From Kitasatospora sp. NBC_01266 (GTDB taxonomy: Bacteria > Actinomycetota > Actinomycetes > Streptomycetales > Streptomycetaceae): a DNA stretch of 64,000 nucleotides. This document shows, in pieces, positions 18,010 through 26,870 of the stretch; the stretch's first letter is position 1, and every line of letters starts with the position of its first letter. Where the stretch lies: contig NZ_CP108458.1 in assembly GCF_036242395.1 (NCBI RefSeq), positions 6,820,001-6,884,000 on the forward strand. The letters are read 5' to 3'. The notes below the pieces were generated by a model. It saw only the letters and a list, made by a program, of their open reading frames with translations. It had not been told where the DNA came from and did not search any database. The position numbers were made by a program, and so were the translations under genes.

Positions 18010-19389
18010 TCAGCCGGCGGCGGGGCTCGGGTAGCGGCAGGCGGCCTGCTCGGCGGTGGCCAGGTCGGCCGGGCTGAGCCGGGCGGGCGCGGCCGCGGTG
18101 CCGTCGAGGGAGAGCAACTGGGCGTCGGCAACGGTGGTCGCGCGGTCTCCGCCCAGGCAGGCGACGGCCACCACGGGGATCGCGGTGGTCGCGTTCTGCA
18201 GCGGGCCGAGGCGCCAGACGTAGTCGAAGTCCTGCTGCTGCTGGGCGGTCAGCTGGATCTGGTGCCAGGCGGCGGGGGCGGCTACGGCGGCGCTGGGTGC
18301 ACCGGGGCCGGCAGCACCGCTCGGTGCATCGCCGTAGTAGGCGGCGTAGCCGACGATGGCCAACTGGGTGCCGCTCGCCTTCAGTTCCACCGAGCCGTCG
18401 GCTGCCGGCCGCGCCACCGTCAGGGAGACCGAGGTCGGCATCGGGGCGTCGTCCGGACAGGGGCTGGGTTGCATCGCGCCCGGCGGGTTTCCGTGGACGA
18501 CCGCCGAGGCCACCAGCCCGCCGCCGGCCAGTTCGAACCAGCGTATGTCCGGCTCGCCGCCGCGGAGGTCGTAGACCACGTCGCCGAGGCAGAAGCCGGT
18601 CAGATCCAGGACGCAGTTGGCCGGGGCGGTCCAGAGGGTGGTGGCGTTGAAGCTGGCTCCGGACCGGACGTGGGCGCCGGCGCCGTACGTCCTTGCGGTG
18701 AACTGCACCGGCGCCGGGGTGGCCGGCGAGGGTGCGGTGGACGCGTCGGCAGGGGGTACGCAGTCCGATTCGGCGACCACCGGCGCGCTGTGCGGGTGGG
18801 GTCGACCGGGCAGCAGGAAGGCGAACAGCGTGCAGGCGGTGGCCACGGCGGCTGCGGCGAGCAGGAGCCGGCGTCCCGGACGGTTGCGGTACGACTGGTA
18901 CCAGAGCCGGGGGAGCGCGGCGGGTGCGCCGGGCGGGGCGGGTGAGGGTTCCTCGGGCGCGCTCGCCGCCTGCTCCGACGTTGCCGACGTTGCCGCCGAC
19001 TCGGCCGCAGGCTCCGCCTCAGCCGCAGGCTCCGCCCCGGACTCCGACTCGAGCTCAGGTTCTGCCTCAGCCGCAGGCTCCGTCCCGGGCTCCGACTCCG
19101 TCCCAGCCTCCGAAGCCTGCTCCGCCAACTCGCGGCTCAGCTCCTCCCAACGCCGCTCCCACACCTCGACGTCGCCACCGCACGCCCCCACATAAGCGAG
19201 CGTCACCTCAAGGCTCGGCTGCCGCACCCCGCCCGCCGCGTCGCTCAGCGTGCTGGCGCTGAACCCGGCCAGCGTGGCCAGGGCCCGGTAGGTGGGGTTG
19301 CCGGCCTGCTCACGCACCGCCCGCAGGTCATGGGCGAACGCTTGCAGCGGCCCCTCGGTCGGGTCGATGGGACGGGGCTTGCGGGCCAA
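18010..19389 (-). CDS. Membrane-spanning XRE-type regulator with extracytoplasmic domain
   Basis: A 459-aa protein with an N-terminal helix-turn-helix (AFAHDLRAVREQAGNPTYRA, then LAGFSASTLSDAAGG, residues 17-54). Then come an acidic Glu/Pro/Ala-rich linker (about 93-152), one membrane helix (RLLLAAAAVATACTLFAFLL, 174-193) and a roughly 260-residue outside domain with seven or more Cys (SDCVPP, NCVLDLTGFCLGD, SPCPDD, VACLGG, AACRYP). Start choice: TTG at 19389 has GGAG six bases upstream and gives MARKPRPIDP; a GTG at 19422 has no site. The layout suggests a one-piece signal transducer. The ligand is unknown. It is divergent from a secreted protease. Confidence 0.75.
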   Translation of the reverse strand: MARKPRPIDPTEGPLQAFAHDLRAVREQAGNPTYRALATLAGFSASTLSDAAGGVRQPSLEVTLAYVGACGGDVEVWERRWEELSRELAEQASEAGTESEPGTEPAAEAEPELESESGAEPAAEAEPAAESAATSATSEQAASAPEEPSPAPPGAPAALPRLWYQSYRNRPGRRLLLAAAAVATACTLFAFLLPGRPHPHSAPVVAESDCVPPADASTAPSPATPAPVQFTARTYGAGAHVRSGASFNATTLWTAPANCVLDLTGFCLGDVVYDLRGGEPDIRWFELAGGGLVASAVVHGNPPGAMQPSPCPDDAPMPTSVSLTVARPAADGSVELKASGTQLAIVGYAAYYGDAPSGAAGPGAPSAAVAAPAAWHQIQLTAQQQQDFDYVWRLGPLQNATTAIPVVAVACLGGDRATTVADAQLLSLDGTAAAPARLSPADLATAEQAACRYPSPAAG

Positions 19390-19769
19390 ACGAGTCTCCG
19401 GTGGTGGCTGATGGACGATCACGAGTGGCCACGGACGGCCGTAAACAGCCAGCTGTGGAAGGCCCGTGAGCGATCGGGATTGCTGTGCGCGGCGATCGTA
19501 CTCGGTCACATGTGCCGCTCACCTGCGCCTTGGTACGAACTCTTCGGGCCACCTGTCAGGTGACGTCCAGTCACCTCCTGTTGCTCCCAGGTAACACGAA
19601 GATTGAATCTTGGCTCAACTCTTGTTGACCAGATCATGACCGGTTAGCGTCGTGCCACTCGTTCAACCGAACGAGCGATCGGGCGGCTCCAGTTCCCACC
19701 CGGACGCCCGCACGGGCACCCCCACGTGTCCCGCATGCCCCCGGTACATCCGCCACAGGAGGCAGTTCC
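19390..19769. other. Divergent intergenic region, 380 bp
   Basis: It separates the membrane XRE gene from the secreted protease gene. A 13-bp palindrome AAGATTGAATCTT (19599-19611) stands in its AT-richer middle and could be an operator. CTTGTT (19621-19626) and TAGCGT (19645-19650), 18 bp apart, are a weak candidate promoter for the protease. AGGAGG (19757-19762) is a strong ribosome site. Confidence 0.5.
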
Positions 19770-21041
19770 TTGCTCAACTTCACCATGGCCCCCGGCGCCA
19801 CCCCCACCGCCCGGGCCCGCCGGATCGCTCTCGCACTCACCGGCACCGCCGCACTTGCCCTCTCCGCGCTCGCCACCGCTGCCCCGGCCGGCGCCAGCAC
19901 CACGGCGGCCACCGTGCACAGCAAGGGCGGGACGTCCTGGATACGCTCCTGCGCGACCCTCGCCAAGGGCGACACCATGGCCTGCAACGCGCTCAAGGTC
20001 ACCAGCGTTGCCCAGCACATCAGCCCGCTCGGCGTGACGCCCAACGCGACGCCCTCCGGCTACGGCCCGAGCGACCTGCGGAGTGCCTACAACCTCCCCG
20101 CGAACGGCGGCGCCGGCCAGACCGTGGCGATCGTGGACGCCTACAACGACCCCAACGCCGCGTCGGACCTGGCCGTCTACCGCGCGCAGTACGGCCTGCC
20201 GGCCTGCACCGTCGCCAGCGGCTGCTTCAAGCAGGTCGGCCAGACCGGCACCACCAGCCTGCCGGCCAACAACGCCGACTGGTCGGGCGAGATCTCGCTG
20301 GACCTCGACATGGTCTCGGCGATCGCCCCGAACGCGCACATCATCCTGGTCGAGGCGAAGACGGCGAGCACCGCCAACCTCGGCACCTCGGTCAACGAAG
20401 CGGTCAAGCTGGGCGCCAAGTTCGTCTCCAACAGCTACGGCGGCAGCGAGTCCTCGTCCGACCCGACCTACGACACCAAGTACTACGACCACCCGGGTGT
20501 GGCGATCACCGCCTCCTCCGGTGACGGCGGCTACGGCGTCGAGTACCCGGCGGCGTCCCGGTACGTCACGGCGGTCGGCGGCACCTCGCTGAGCAAGGCC
20601 TCCAACGCGCGCGGCTGGACCGAGTCGGTCTGGTCCACCTCCAGCACCGAGGGCGCCGGCTCCGGCTGCTCGGTCTACGACGCCAAGCCCACCTGGCAGA
20701 AGGACACCGGCTGCGGCAACCGCACCGTCGCCGACGTCTCCGCGGTCGCCGACCCGGCCACCGGTGTCGCGGTCTACCAGACCTACGGCGCCTCCGGCTG
20801 GTCGGTCTACGGTGGCACCAGCGTCGCCTCCCCGCTGATCGCCGGGGTCTATGCCGACGCCGGCGCCCCGAGCGCGGCCATCCCGGCGGCCGACGCCTAC
20901 GCCCACCCCTCCGCGCTGAACGACGTGACCAGCGGCTCCACCGCCAGCTGCACCCCGTCCTACCTCTGCACGGCGGGCCCGGGCTACGACGGCCCGACCG
21001 GCCTCGGCACGCCGAACGGCCTGGCTGCCTTCACCGGCTGA
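19770..21041 (+). CDS. Secreted sedolisin-type (S53) serine protease
   Basis: A 423-aa exported protease. Residues 1-43 are a signal peptide (RARRIALALTGTAALALSAL, cleavage near APAGAS). The catalytic residues of the sedolisin fold are visible: Glu174 and Asp178 in SGEISLDLD, the oxyanion Asp252 in ASSGDGG, and Ser351 in YGGTSVASPLIAG. The prodomain seems very short (about residues 45-95), unlike classic S53 proenzymes of 500-600 aa; this is the compact actinobacterial type. Six or more Cys suggest disulfides. TTG start at 19770, fixed by a perfect AGGAGG seven bases upstream. Confidence 0.9.
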   Translation: MLNFTMAPGATPTARARRIALALTGTAALALSALATAAPAGASTTAATVHSKGGTSWIRSCATLAKGDTMACNALKVTSVAQHISPLGVTPNATPSGYGPSDLRSAYNLPANGGAGQTVAIVDAYNDPNAASDLAVYRAQYGLPACTVASGCFKQVGQTGTTSLPANNADWSGEISLDLDMVSAIAPNAHIILVEAKTASTANLGTSVNEAVKLGAKFVSNSYGGSESSSDPTYDTKYYDHPGVAITASSGDGGYGVEYPAASRYVTAVGGTSLSKASNARGWTESVWSTSSTEGAGSGCSVYDAKPTWQKDTGCGNRTVADVSAVADPATGVAVYQTYGASGWSVYGGTSVASPLIAGVYADAGAPSAAIPAADAYAHPSALNDVTSGSTASCTPSYLCTAGPGYDGPTGLGTPNGLAAFTG

Positions 21042-21060
21042 CGCAGCGTCAAACCGAGAT

Positions 21061-21108
21061 CACCGGCCGGCGCCGGTCCCCCGACCCGGGGGCCTGCGCC
21101 GGCCGGTG
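21061..21108. terminator. Protease gene terminator
   Basis: Perfect 13-bp stem CACCGGCCGGCGC (21061-21073) with its complement (21096-21108). An inner CCCCC/GGGGG stem lies in the loop. Confidence 0.85.
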
Positions 21109-21177
21109 GCTGTTCCAGCGGCACTCCGCTGTTAATCCCTGGAGTCCCGCCCGCCGTGGCTGGCAGGATGGGCCGCA

Positions 21178-22116
21178 ATGACCCCGTCCACTCCTTCACC
21201 CGTCAACCACCGCACCGCCGCCCGCGATTCGCTGCGCGGCCTGACCACCGGCGACGCATTCGGCGCCCAGTTCTTCCTCCCGGCCAACCTCCCGGCCCTG
21301 CGCGCCCGGCAACTGCCGCCGGCGCCCTGGCCCTGGACCGATGACACCGAGATGGCCTGCTCCGTCTTCGCCGCCCTGCGTGACCGCGGCACCATCGACT
21401 CCGCCGAACTGGCCCAAGCCTTCGCCCACCACCACGACTTCGACCGTGGCTACGGCGCCTCGACCAACCGCCTGCTGCGCCTGATCCGCGAGGGCGGCAG
21501 CCACCGCGAGTTGGCGGCCGGCGTCTTCGGCGGCCAGGGCTCCTGGGGCAACGGCGCCGCGATGCGGGTGGCTCCGCTCGGCGCCTGGTTCGCCGCCGAC
21601 CCGGCCGAAGCCGCTCGGCAGGCGGCCCGCTCCGCCGAGGTGACACACACCCACCCGGAGGGCGTCGCCGGTGCCGTCGCGGTCGCGGTGGCCGCCGCCT
21701 GGGCGGTGCGGGCCCGCACCGAGTGGCTCACCGACGCCGATCTGCTCGCCGCGGTTCTGGAGTCGACCCCGACCGGCAAGGTGCGCGAGGGCATCGCCGA
21801 GGCCCGCCAACTGCTCGGCCAGCAGGCCGACCACGTCGCCCAGGTGCTCGGCAACGGCCGCTACGTCAGTGCCTTCGACACCGTCCCGTTCGCCCTGTGG
21901 TGCGCGGCGAAGCACTTGAACGACTATCAGTGGGCGCTCTGGACGACGGCGGGCCAGGGCGGCGACATCGACACCACCTGCGCGATCGTCGGCGGCATCG
22001 TGGCGGCGAACGTCGGCACCGAGGGCATCCCGGCGCGCTGGCGGGCGGTCACCGAGGCGCTGCCGCAGTGGGTCGCACAGCAGCGGCTCGGCCCGGACGT
22101 CGGTCCCGCCGACTGA
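21178..22116 (+). CDS. ADP-ribosylglycohydrolase (DraG family)
   Basis: A 312-aa member of the ADP-ribosylglycohydrolase family, which removes ADP-ribose from modified proteins or small molecules using two Mg2+. The N-terminal RDSLRGLTTGDAFGAQFF (about 16-33) is the family start (GxxxGDAxG). The metal-binding motif WTDDTEM is at about 52-58, and the second, GGDIDTTCAIVGGI, at about 261-274. EVTHTHPEG (about 153) is also typical. ATG follows GGCAGGATGGGCCGCA, with a weak AGG site. It stands alone; the substrate is unknown. Confidence 0.92.
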   Translation: MTPSTPSPVNHRTAARDSLRGLTTGDAFGAQFFLPANLPALRARQLPPAPWPWTDDTEMACSVFAALRDRGTIDSAELAQAFAHHHDFDRGYGASTNRLLRLIREGGSHRELAAGVFGGQGSWGNGAAMRVAPLGAWFAADPAEAARQAARSAEVTHTHPEGVAGAVAVAVAAAWAVRARTEWLTDADLLAAVLESTPTGKVREGIAEARQLLGQQADHVAQVLGNGRYVSAFDTVPFALWCAAKHLNDYQWALWTTAGQGGDIDTTCAIVGGIVAANVGTEGIPARWRAVTEALPQWVAQQRLGPDVGPAD

Positions 22117-22196
22117 CCGTGTCCACCGACTGACCGGGCCGGTCGACTGACCGTGTCCGCCGACCGGCCGTCATCTGGTGACCGGCATTCTGCCCG

Positions 22197-23393
22197 TCAC
22201 CAGATGATCGGCAGCCTGACCATCGCGCGGACCGCCACGCCCTGCTTCCACTCCAACTCCGTGTCCGGCACCGCGATGCGCAGCCCGGGAAGTCGGCGGA
22301 GCAGGGTGGCCAGGCCGATCTCCAGTTCCAGCAGGGCCAGCGGGGAGCCGACGCAGCGGTGCGGGCCGAAGCCGAAGCCGAGGTGCGGGGTGTGGGCGCG
22401 GGTGACGTCGAAGCGGGTCGGGTCCTGGCAGACGACGGAGTCGAAGTTGATCGAGCCGAGGACCGGTAGCACCACGGAGCCGGCCGGTACCGGGACGCCG
22501 CTCAGCTCGGTGTCGGCGGTGGCCATCCGCTCGAAGCCGGCGTGGGCGATCGGCACGTAGCGCAGGATCTCGTCGATCGCGCCGGGGATCAGATCGGGGC
22601 GCTCCAGCAGCAGCTGCCACTGGTCGGGGAAGTGGCCGAAGGTGACCAGGCAGTTGGCGATCATGTTGGCGGTCGTCTCGAAGCCGGCGCCGAGCAGCAG
22701 CCAGACCAGCCGCAGCAGTTCGTCCTCGGAGAGCCGGTCCTGGTCGTCCCGGGCGTGGATCAGCCGGGTGATCAGGTCGTCCTCGGGCTGTCGGCGCCGC
22801 TCGGTGATCAGGCCCGCGCAGTAGGCGGCCAGGTCCTCGAAGGCCTTGGCGGTGACCGCCTCGTTGGTCTCGTCGAGCGACAGGATGTGGAACATCCACT
22901 CGACCACCTGATCGACCGCCTCGCGCGGAACGCCGAGCAGCATGCAGATCACCCGGGCGGGGTAAGGGGTGCCGAACCGGGAGATGAAGTCCGCCGGTGC
23001 GCCCTCGGCGAGCATCTCGTCGATCAGCTCGTCGGCGATCGCCTGGATCCGCGGCCGCAGCCGGGAGACCGCGCCGGTGGTGAACGCGGCCACCACCAGC
23101 TTGCGCAGCCGCGTGTGCACCGGCGGGTCCACGTTCTGCAGCAGGTCGGGGATCTTCGACCCGGCGAGCAGGGACGGCACGTCGGGGTCGAGGATCGCCT
23201 GGCGGCTGAAGACCGGGTCACTGAAGATCCGGCGGGCGTCGTGGTGCCGGGTGACCAGGAGGGCCTCGCCACCGCCTCGGGCCAGCCGCACCTTCGGTAC
23301 CGGGCAGTGGCTGCGCAGGTCTTCGTACTTCTGGTGATGCTCCAGTTCGTTCGGCAGGCCGAACGGGAAGACCGGGAGCTCCTCGGCTGTCAT
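22197..23393 (-). CDS. Cytochrome P450
   Basis: A 398-aa soluble bacterial P450 monooxygenase. The I-helix oxygen-binding motif GAGFETTANM is at residues 235-244, the K-helix ExxR is EILR (275-278), and the heme loop GFGPHRCVGSPLALLELEIG places the thiolate ligand at Cys347. ATG with AGGAG upstream (GCAGGAGTGCGCAC). No ferredoxin, reductase or biosynthetic genes adjoin it, so its substrate cannot be inferred; it is probably served by redox partners elsewhere. Confidence 0.95.
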   Translation of the reverse strand: MTAEELPVFPFGLPNELEHHQKYEDLRSHCPVPKVRLARGGGEALLVTRHHDARRIFSDPVFSRQAILDPDVPSLLAGSKIPDLLQNVDPPVHTRLRKLVVAAFTTGAVSRLRPRIQAIADELIDEMLAEGAPADFISRFGTPYPARVICMLLGVPREAVDQVVEWMFHILSLDETNEAVTAKAFEDLAAYCAGLITERRRQPEDDLITRLIHARDDQDRLSEDELLRLVWLLLGAGFETTANMIANCLVTFGHFPDQWQLLLERPDLIPGAIDEILRYVPIAHAGFERMATADTELSGVPVPAGSVVLPVLGSINFDSVVCQDPTRFDVTRAHTPHLGFGFGPHRCVGSPLALLELEIGLATLLRRLPGLRIAVPDTELEWKQGVAVRAMVRLPIIW

Positions 23394-23508
23394 GTGCGCA
23401 CTCCTGCTTTCCCCGTAGCTGATGGACCGTCAGTCCGATCGGTTCACCGAGCTTGCGGGCACATGCTCGACAGTCGAATGAGCATCGGTCGAACAGGTGC
23501 TCAGGGGG

Positions 23509-23532
23509 CAGGTTGGCAGGTTGGCAGGTTGG
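23509..23532. repeat. 8-bp tandem repeat, 3 units
   Basis: Three perfect CAGGTTGG units followed by a partial fourth, in the gap between the P450 gene and a small hypothetical gene. The next 70 bp are G-rich and loosely repetitive (GATCAGGGG, GGAGGTC). Confidence 0.85.
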
Positions 23533-23594
23533 CGGGGAGGTCAGGGGATCAGGGGGGATCAGGGGGCGAGAGGTCGGGGGCCAGGAGGTCGGGC

Positions 23595-23999
23595 TCAGGT
23601 GCTCAGGGGCGCTCCGCAGCCGTTCGGGTCGCCGCCGCCCGGCTGCCCCGCCGCCTGTCGCGCCGGCGGCGGCTTCTCCAGCCACTCCGGATCGGCCTCC
23701 CACTCGGGTCCGCCGCGCTCGGGTCGCAGGTAGACGATGCGGCCCACCTGGTCCATGAACACCCCCAGCCGCTGGTTGAGCGCGTCATAGACCAACTCGC
23801 CCCGGCGGCGCGGTTCGTACCTCAGCTCGGGCGGATGCGTGCCGACCGGCCGCACGGCGGGATACGCCAGGGTGAGGCGCTGTGCGGCTTCGGGGCGGCC
23901 GCCGCAGTCGGCGGGGCAGCGACACTCGGGCATCCCTCGATCGAAGAGGGAGTGGCCGCCCTTGAGGGGGCTCTCCACATTCGTCTGATTATCCGTCAT
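23595..23999 (-). CDS. Small conserved hypothetical protein, 134 aa
   Basis: Not a family I can name. It starts at ATG 23999 (GGGAGCAGCTGAT upstream) as MTDNQTNVESP. There is a Cys cluster near residues 28-36 (PECRCPADCGG) that might bind metal. The central part (RRRGELVYDALNQRLGVFMD, then QVGRIVYLRPERGGPEWEAD) resembles short streptomycete proteins of unknown function that pair with regulator genes. The Pro-rich tail looks unstructured. Codon use is normal. Confidence 0.6.
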   Translation of the reverse strand: MTDNQTNVESPLKGGHSLFDRGMPECRCPADCGGRPEAAQRLTLAYPAVRPVGTHPPELRYEPRRRGELVYDALNQRLGVFMDQVGRIVYLRPERGGPEWEADPEWLEKPPPARQAAGQPGGGDPNGCGAPLST

Positions 24000-24227
24000 A
24001 TCAGCTGCTCCCATGCTCGATCGGGTGCGGGAGTCGCTCAAGGCGCTGAGTCGGACTCCCTGCGTTGCCGTCCTATCAACAAGCATCGGCACGTCACCCT
24101 GCCTTCGGTAGCGAATCCACTGGACAACCTTCGGAGTTGTTCCGGCGGAACTACCGTGGGCAAGAACGATCCTGACTCTCGGCGTCGCCCCGCCCCTGCA
24201 CCGCCATCGGCCGCACCCGAAGGCCGG

Positions 24228-24620
24228 TCAGCCGCGCTGCTCGGCCTGCCCGGTGCTGGTGGCCTGGGTGCGGTCGATGGTCTGCCGCAGGACGTCGCGG
24301 GCGGTGGCGAGCTCGGCCGCGCGCTGGTCGAGGGCGTGCAGCTGGGCGCGCAGCGCGTCCAGTACGCCGGGGCACGGCAGCACGGTGGCCTGCGTGGTTG
24401 TGCCGGGTGCGGCCGTGCAGGGGAGTACCTGGCCGATGACCCGGGTCGGCAGGCCCGCCGCGAGCAGGGCGCGGATCCGCAGGACCGTCGCGGGCGCGGC
24501 CTCGTCGTACGTGCGGTACCCGTTGGGGCGGCGTCCGGGCTGCAGCAGGCCCGCCCGCTCGTAGTAGCGCAGCAGGCGTTCGCTGGTCCCGGTTCGCTCG
24601 GCCAGTTCTCCGATGAGCAC
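24228..24620 (-). CDS. MerR-family regulator
   Basis: A 130-aa MerR protein: MLIGELAERTGTSERLLRYY (residues 1-20), then ERAGLLQPGRRPNGYRTYDE, the winged helix-turn-helix, then a dimerisation helix (LDALRAQLHALDQRAAELAT). A Cys pair brackets the effector region (VLPCTAAPG...VLPCPG), so a metal, thiol or electrophile signal is conceivable. It is divergent from the amidohydrolase gene, with a 23-bp palindromic operator between them. Confidence 0.9.
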   Translation of the reverse strand: MLIGELAERTGTSERLLRYYERAGLLQPGRRPNGYRTYDEAAPATVLRIRALLAAGLPTRVIGQVLPCTAAPGTTTQATVLPCPGVLDALRAQLHALDQRAAELATARDVLRQTIDRTQATSTGQAEQRG

Positions 24621-24641
24621 CGCCCGGCTCCTTCCTTGTCA

Positions 24642-24664
24642 CTTGACCTTCCAATGGTGTCAAG
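24642..24664. promoter_or_regulatory. Putative MerR operator
   Basis: CTTGAC (24642-24647) and GTCAAG (24659-24664) form an inverted repeat with an 11-bp centre. Both arms also supply a TTGAC -35 element, one per strand. This is the geometry expected of a MerR-controlled divergent promoter. Confidence 0.6.
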
Positions 24665-24725
24665 GAGCAACAGTGGGTCCCGCCCGCCGCATTCCGGCGA
24701 CCCGCTTCGCTCCCGGAGGAACCCT

Positions 24726-25514
24726 GTGATCATCGACGCCCACAGCCATGTCCACGACCCGGTGGGCCGCCATCTCGCCGACCTGGACGCTGCGGGGGTG
24801 GACCGCGCGGTGCTCTTCGCCACCCGTCCGCACCCGGAACGGGCGGTCGATCTCGCCTCGCTGCGCCGCGAGATGAGTGCCCTCGACACCGCGCTGGCCG
24901 GCCGCGCCGCAAGTGTGGACGGCTACCGCGCCGCCTGGCAGGAGTTGCACGAGGCGCTGGCCGCGCACCCGGACCGGTTCATCGGCTTCGGCAGCGTGCC
25001 GCTCGATCTGCCCGCGGCGGACACGGCCGCGCTGATCGACCGTGAGGTGGTCGGGCGCGGGCTGCGCGGCATCGGGGAGCTCACGCCGCCCCCGGGGCAG
25101 GCCGCCCGGCTCGAGCCCGTGCTCCGGGCGGCCCAGGACCACGGCGGGCTGCCGGTGGTGGTGCACGGCTTCGCCCCCACCACCGCCGCCGACCTGCGCA
25201 CCCTGTCCCAGCTCGCGGCGCGCTACCCGGCGGTTCCGCTGGTGGTCAGCCAACTGGGCGGGCTGAACTGGATGGACGCCATCGAGCTGGTGCGGGATAC
25301 GCCGAGCATGTACCTGGAGCTGTCCACCGCCAACATCATCTTTGCCGTCCGGATGGCGATCCAGGAGATCCCCGAGCGCACCCTGTTCGGCTCGGACGCG
25401 CCCTACGGCGACCCGGTGCTCGCCCGCGCCGCCGTCGAACGGGTGACCCGGCCGGGTGAGGTGCGCGATCGGGTGCTCGGCGGGACGCTGGGGCGGCTGC
25501 TGGGAATTCTCTGA
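24726..25514 (+). CDS. Amidohydrolase-family metal-dependent hydrolase
   Basis: A 262-aa TIM-barrel hydrolase of the amidohydrolase-2 type. It opens VIIDAHSHVHDP, with the HxH metal pair at residues 5-7. The pattern GIGELTPPPGQ (about 107), LPVVVHGF (about 135) and a terminal LFGSDAPYGDP (Asp at about residue 222) complete the family. GTG start at 24726, with GGAGGAA upstream. The MerR gene read divergently is its likely regulator. The natural substrate (decarboxylation or lactone hydrolysis are both found in this family) is unknown. Confidence 0.85.
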   Translation: MIIDAHSHVHDPVGRHLADLDAAGVDRAVLFATRPHPERAVDLASLRREMSALDTALAGRAASVDGYRAAWQELHEALAAHPDRFIGFGSVPLDLPAADTAALIDREVVGRGLRGIGELTPPPGQAARLEPVLRAAQDHGGLPVVVHGFAPTTAADLRTLSQLAARYPAVPLVVSQLGGLNWMDAIELVRDTPSMYLELSTANIIFAVRMAIQEIPERTLFGSDAPYGDPVLARAAVERVTRPGEVRDRVLGGTLGRLLGIL

Positions 25515-25577
25515 CCAAGCCCTACTGCTGCCACGAGCGGGTGGAATGAGGGGAATTCCGTTGCGGTCGGCGAGCGC

Positions 25578-25622
25578 GAAAAGGGCCGGGCACACCGCTC
25601 GGCGGTGTGCCCGGCCCTTTTC
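25578..25622. terminator. Strong bidirectional terminator
   Basis: Perfect 20-bp stem (GAAAAGGGCCGGGCACACCG, 25578-25597, complement 25603-25622) with a 5-nt loop. It has A4/T4 at the base, so it works in both directions between convergent genes. Confidence 0.95.
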
Positions 25623-25664
25623 CGTTCTTCGCTTTCCGATAATCCTGTGACCGGGTCGGCCGGG

Positions 25665-26024
25665 TCAGACCATGGCGGGGGCGAGCTTCGGATTCGGCCC
25701 GTACTTGTTCGTGCCCGGCTGGCTGTCGGTGGCCGTGAAGACGATCAGGACGATCCAACCGACGATCGGTATCAGGAAGAAGAGCGCCCACCAGCCGGAA
25801 CGGCCGGTGTCGTGCAGTCGCCGGAACAGCACCGCGAGGCTCGGGAGCAGTACCGCGAGCGTGTAGATCGCGCCGAGGACATCGTTGGTGCCGGCCGCGC
25901 TGTCGACGATCTGCAGAACGAACGAGATGATGACGCCGACGAGCGTGAACATCCAGTATTCCCGGCGGCGGGCCCGGCCGCTGAAGCCGACGTAGTTCTT
26001 GAGTACTGCCAGGTACCAGTTCAC
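25665..26024 (-). CDS. DUF805 small membrane protein
   Basis: A 119-aa integral membrane protein of the DUF805 family (YhaH-like). The sequence shows the family start NWYLAVLKNYVGFSGRARRR (residues 2-21), EYWMFTLVG, and LFRRLHDTGRSGWWALFFLI (about 66-85), with four membrane helices. Function is not established for the family. Single gene ending at a strong terminator. Confidence 0.92.
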   Translation of the reverse strand: MNWYLAVLKNYVGFSGRARRREYWMFTLVGVIISFVLQIVDSAAGTNDVLGAIYTLAVLLPSLAVLFRRLHDTGRSGWWALFFLIPIVGWIVLIVFTATDSQPGTNKYGPNPKLAPAMV

Positions 26025-26207
26025 CGCTCTTGCTCCCGAACCTCAGTGCTATTGCTCGGGGGAGAACGTATAGCCTTGGTCAACTGATGGTCAAGAAATA
26101 ATCGTCCGCCCGATGTGCGACCGTGATGTTCCTTGGTCGGGTTCCGTGAACTCGTGGGTGGGAAGCCGGACTTGTGAGGGCCGAGGTCCACTTGGCGGGC
26201 GCGGACG

Positions 26208-26249
26208 CGCGTGGGCCTGTCGGATCGGCTGATCCGACAGGCCCACGCG
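26208..26249. terminator. Terminator of the acetate transporter gene
   Basis: Perfect 19-bp stem (CGCGTGGGCCTGTCGGATC, 26208-26226, complement 26231-26249), 4-nt loop, 18 bp after the transporter stop on the minus strand. Confidence 0.92.
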
Positions 26250-26267
26250 GTGCCGGGGCGGGAGTGG

Positions 26268-26870
26268 TCAGTGGGCCGGCCAGGTGGGCAGGATCTGCCG
26301 CTTGAAGGTGTAGGCGGTGACGCCGGCGAACGAGGCGTACCAGGCCACCGCCGCGGTGATCAGGCCCAGCCAGCCGCCGACCTTGGTCGCGGTGTCGCTC
26401 GGGCCGAAGGCGCCCGCCGAGAGGACCGCGAAGGTGATGGTCAGCATGACGAAGACGGCGAGCACCGCCCCGCTCACCCGGACTGCCGCCACCGTCATGT
26501 AGGCGGTGAAGATGGCCCAGGCGAGCAGGAAGAGGCCCAGCGCCTTGTGCAGGTCCGGGTCGGTGGCCAGGGCCGGCACGGCGTCCTTGACCAGGAAGTA
26601 GTAGGCGAGCCAGAAGGCGCCGAAGGAACTGAACGCGGTGGCACCGAAGGTGTTGCCCTTGCGGAACTCCCACATCCCGGCCAACAGCTGCGCCAGGCCG
26701 CCGTAGGCGAGGGCGAGCGGAAGCACCACCGCGCTGAGCTTCGCGTCCAGCAGGTTGGCGTTGAAGCAGCTGAGCACGAAGGTGGTCATGGCGAAGCCGG
26801 CCAGGCCGAGCGGCGCCGGGTCGGCGATCTCGGCGGCGGTGGTTGGCGGGGCGGACTGCTGTGTTGCCAC
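26268..26870 (-). CDS. satP: SatP/GPR1-FUN34-YaaH acetate/succinate transporter
   Basis: A 200-aa inner-membrane protein of the AceTr family, which moves acetate or succinate. The signature (N)PAPLGLAGFAMTTFVLS follows a short hydrophilic N terminus (about residues 20-36). Six membrane segments follow, with GLAQLLAGMWEFRKGNTFGA (about 65-84) and SFGAFWLAYYFL, both conserved. GTG start at 26870 with AAGGAC upstream; a longer open frame upstream lacks a site. Role: uptake or overflow of acetate. Confidence 0.9.
   Translation of the reverse strand: MATQQSAPPTTAAEIADPAPLGLAGFAMTTFVLSCFNANLLDAKLSAVVLPLALAYGGLAQLLAGMWEFRKGNTFGATAFSSFGAFWLAYYFLVKDAVPALATDPDLHKALGLFLLAWAIFTAYMTVAAVRVSGAVLAVFVMLTITFAVLSAGAFGPSDTATKVGGWLGLITAAVAWYASFAGVTAYTFKRQILPTWPAH

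Noticed and set aside
22542..24725. Upstream part of the frame that ends in the amidohydrolase
   Set aside because: It runs antisense through the P450 and MerR genes; GTG 24726 with GGAGGAA is the sensible start.
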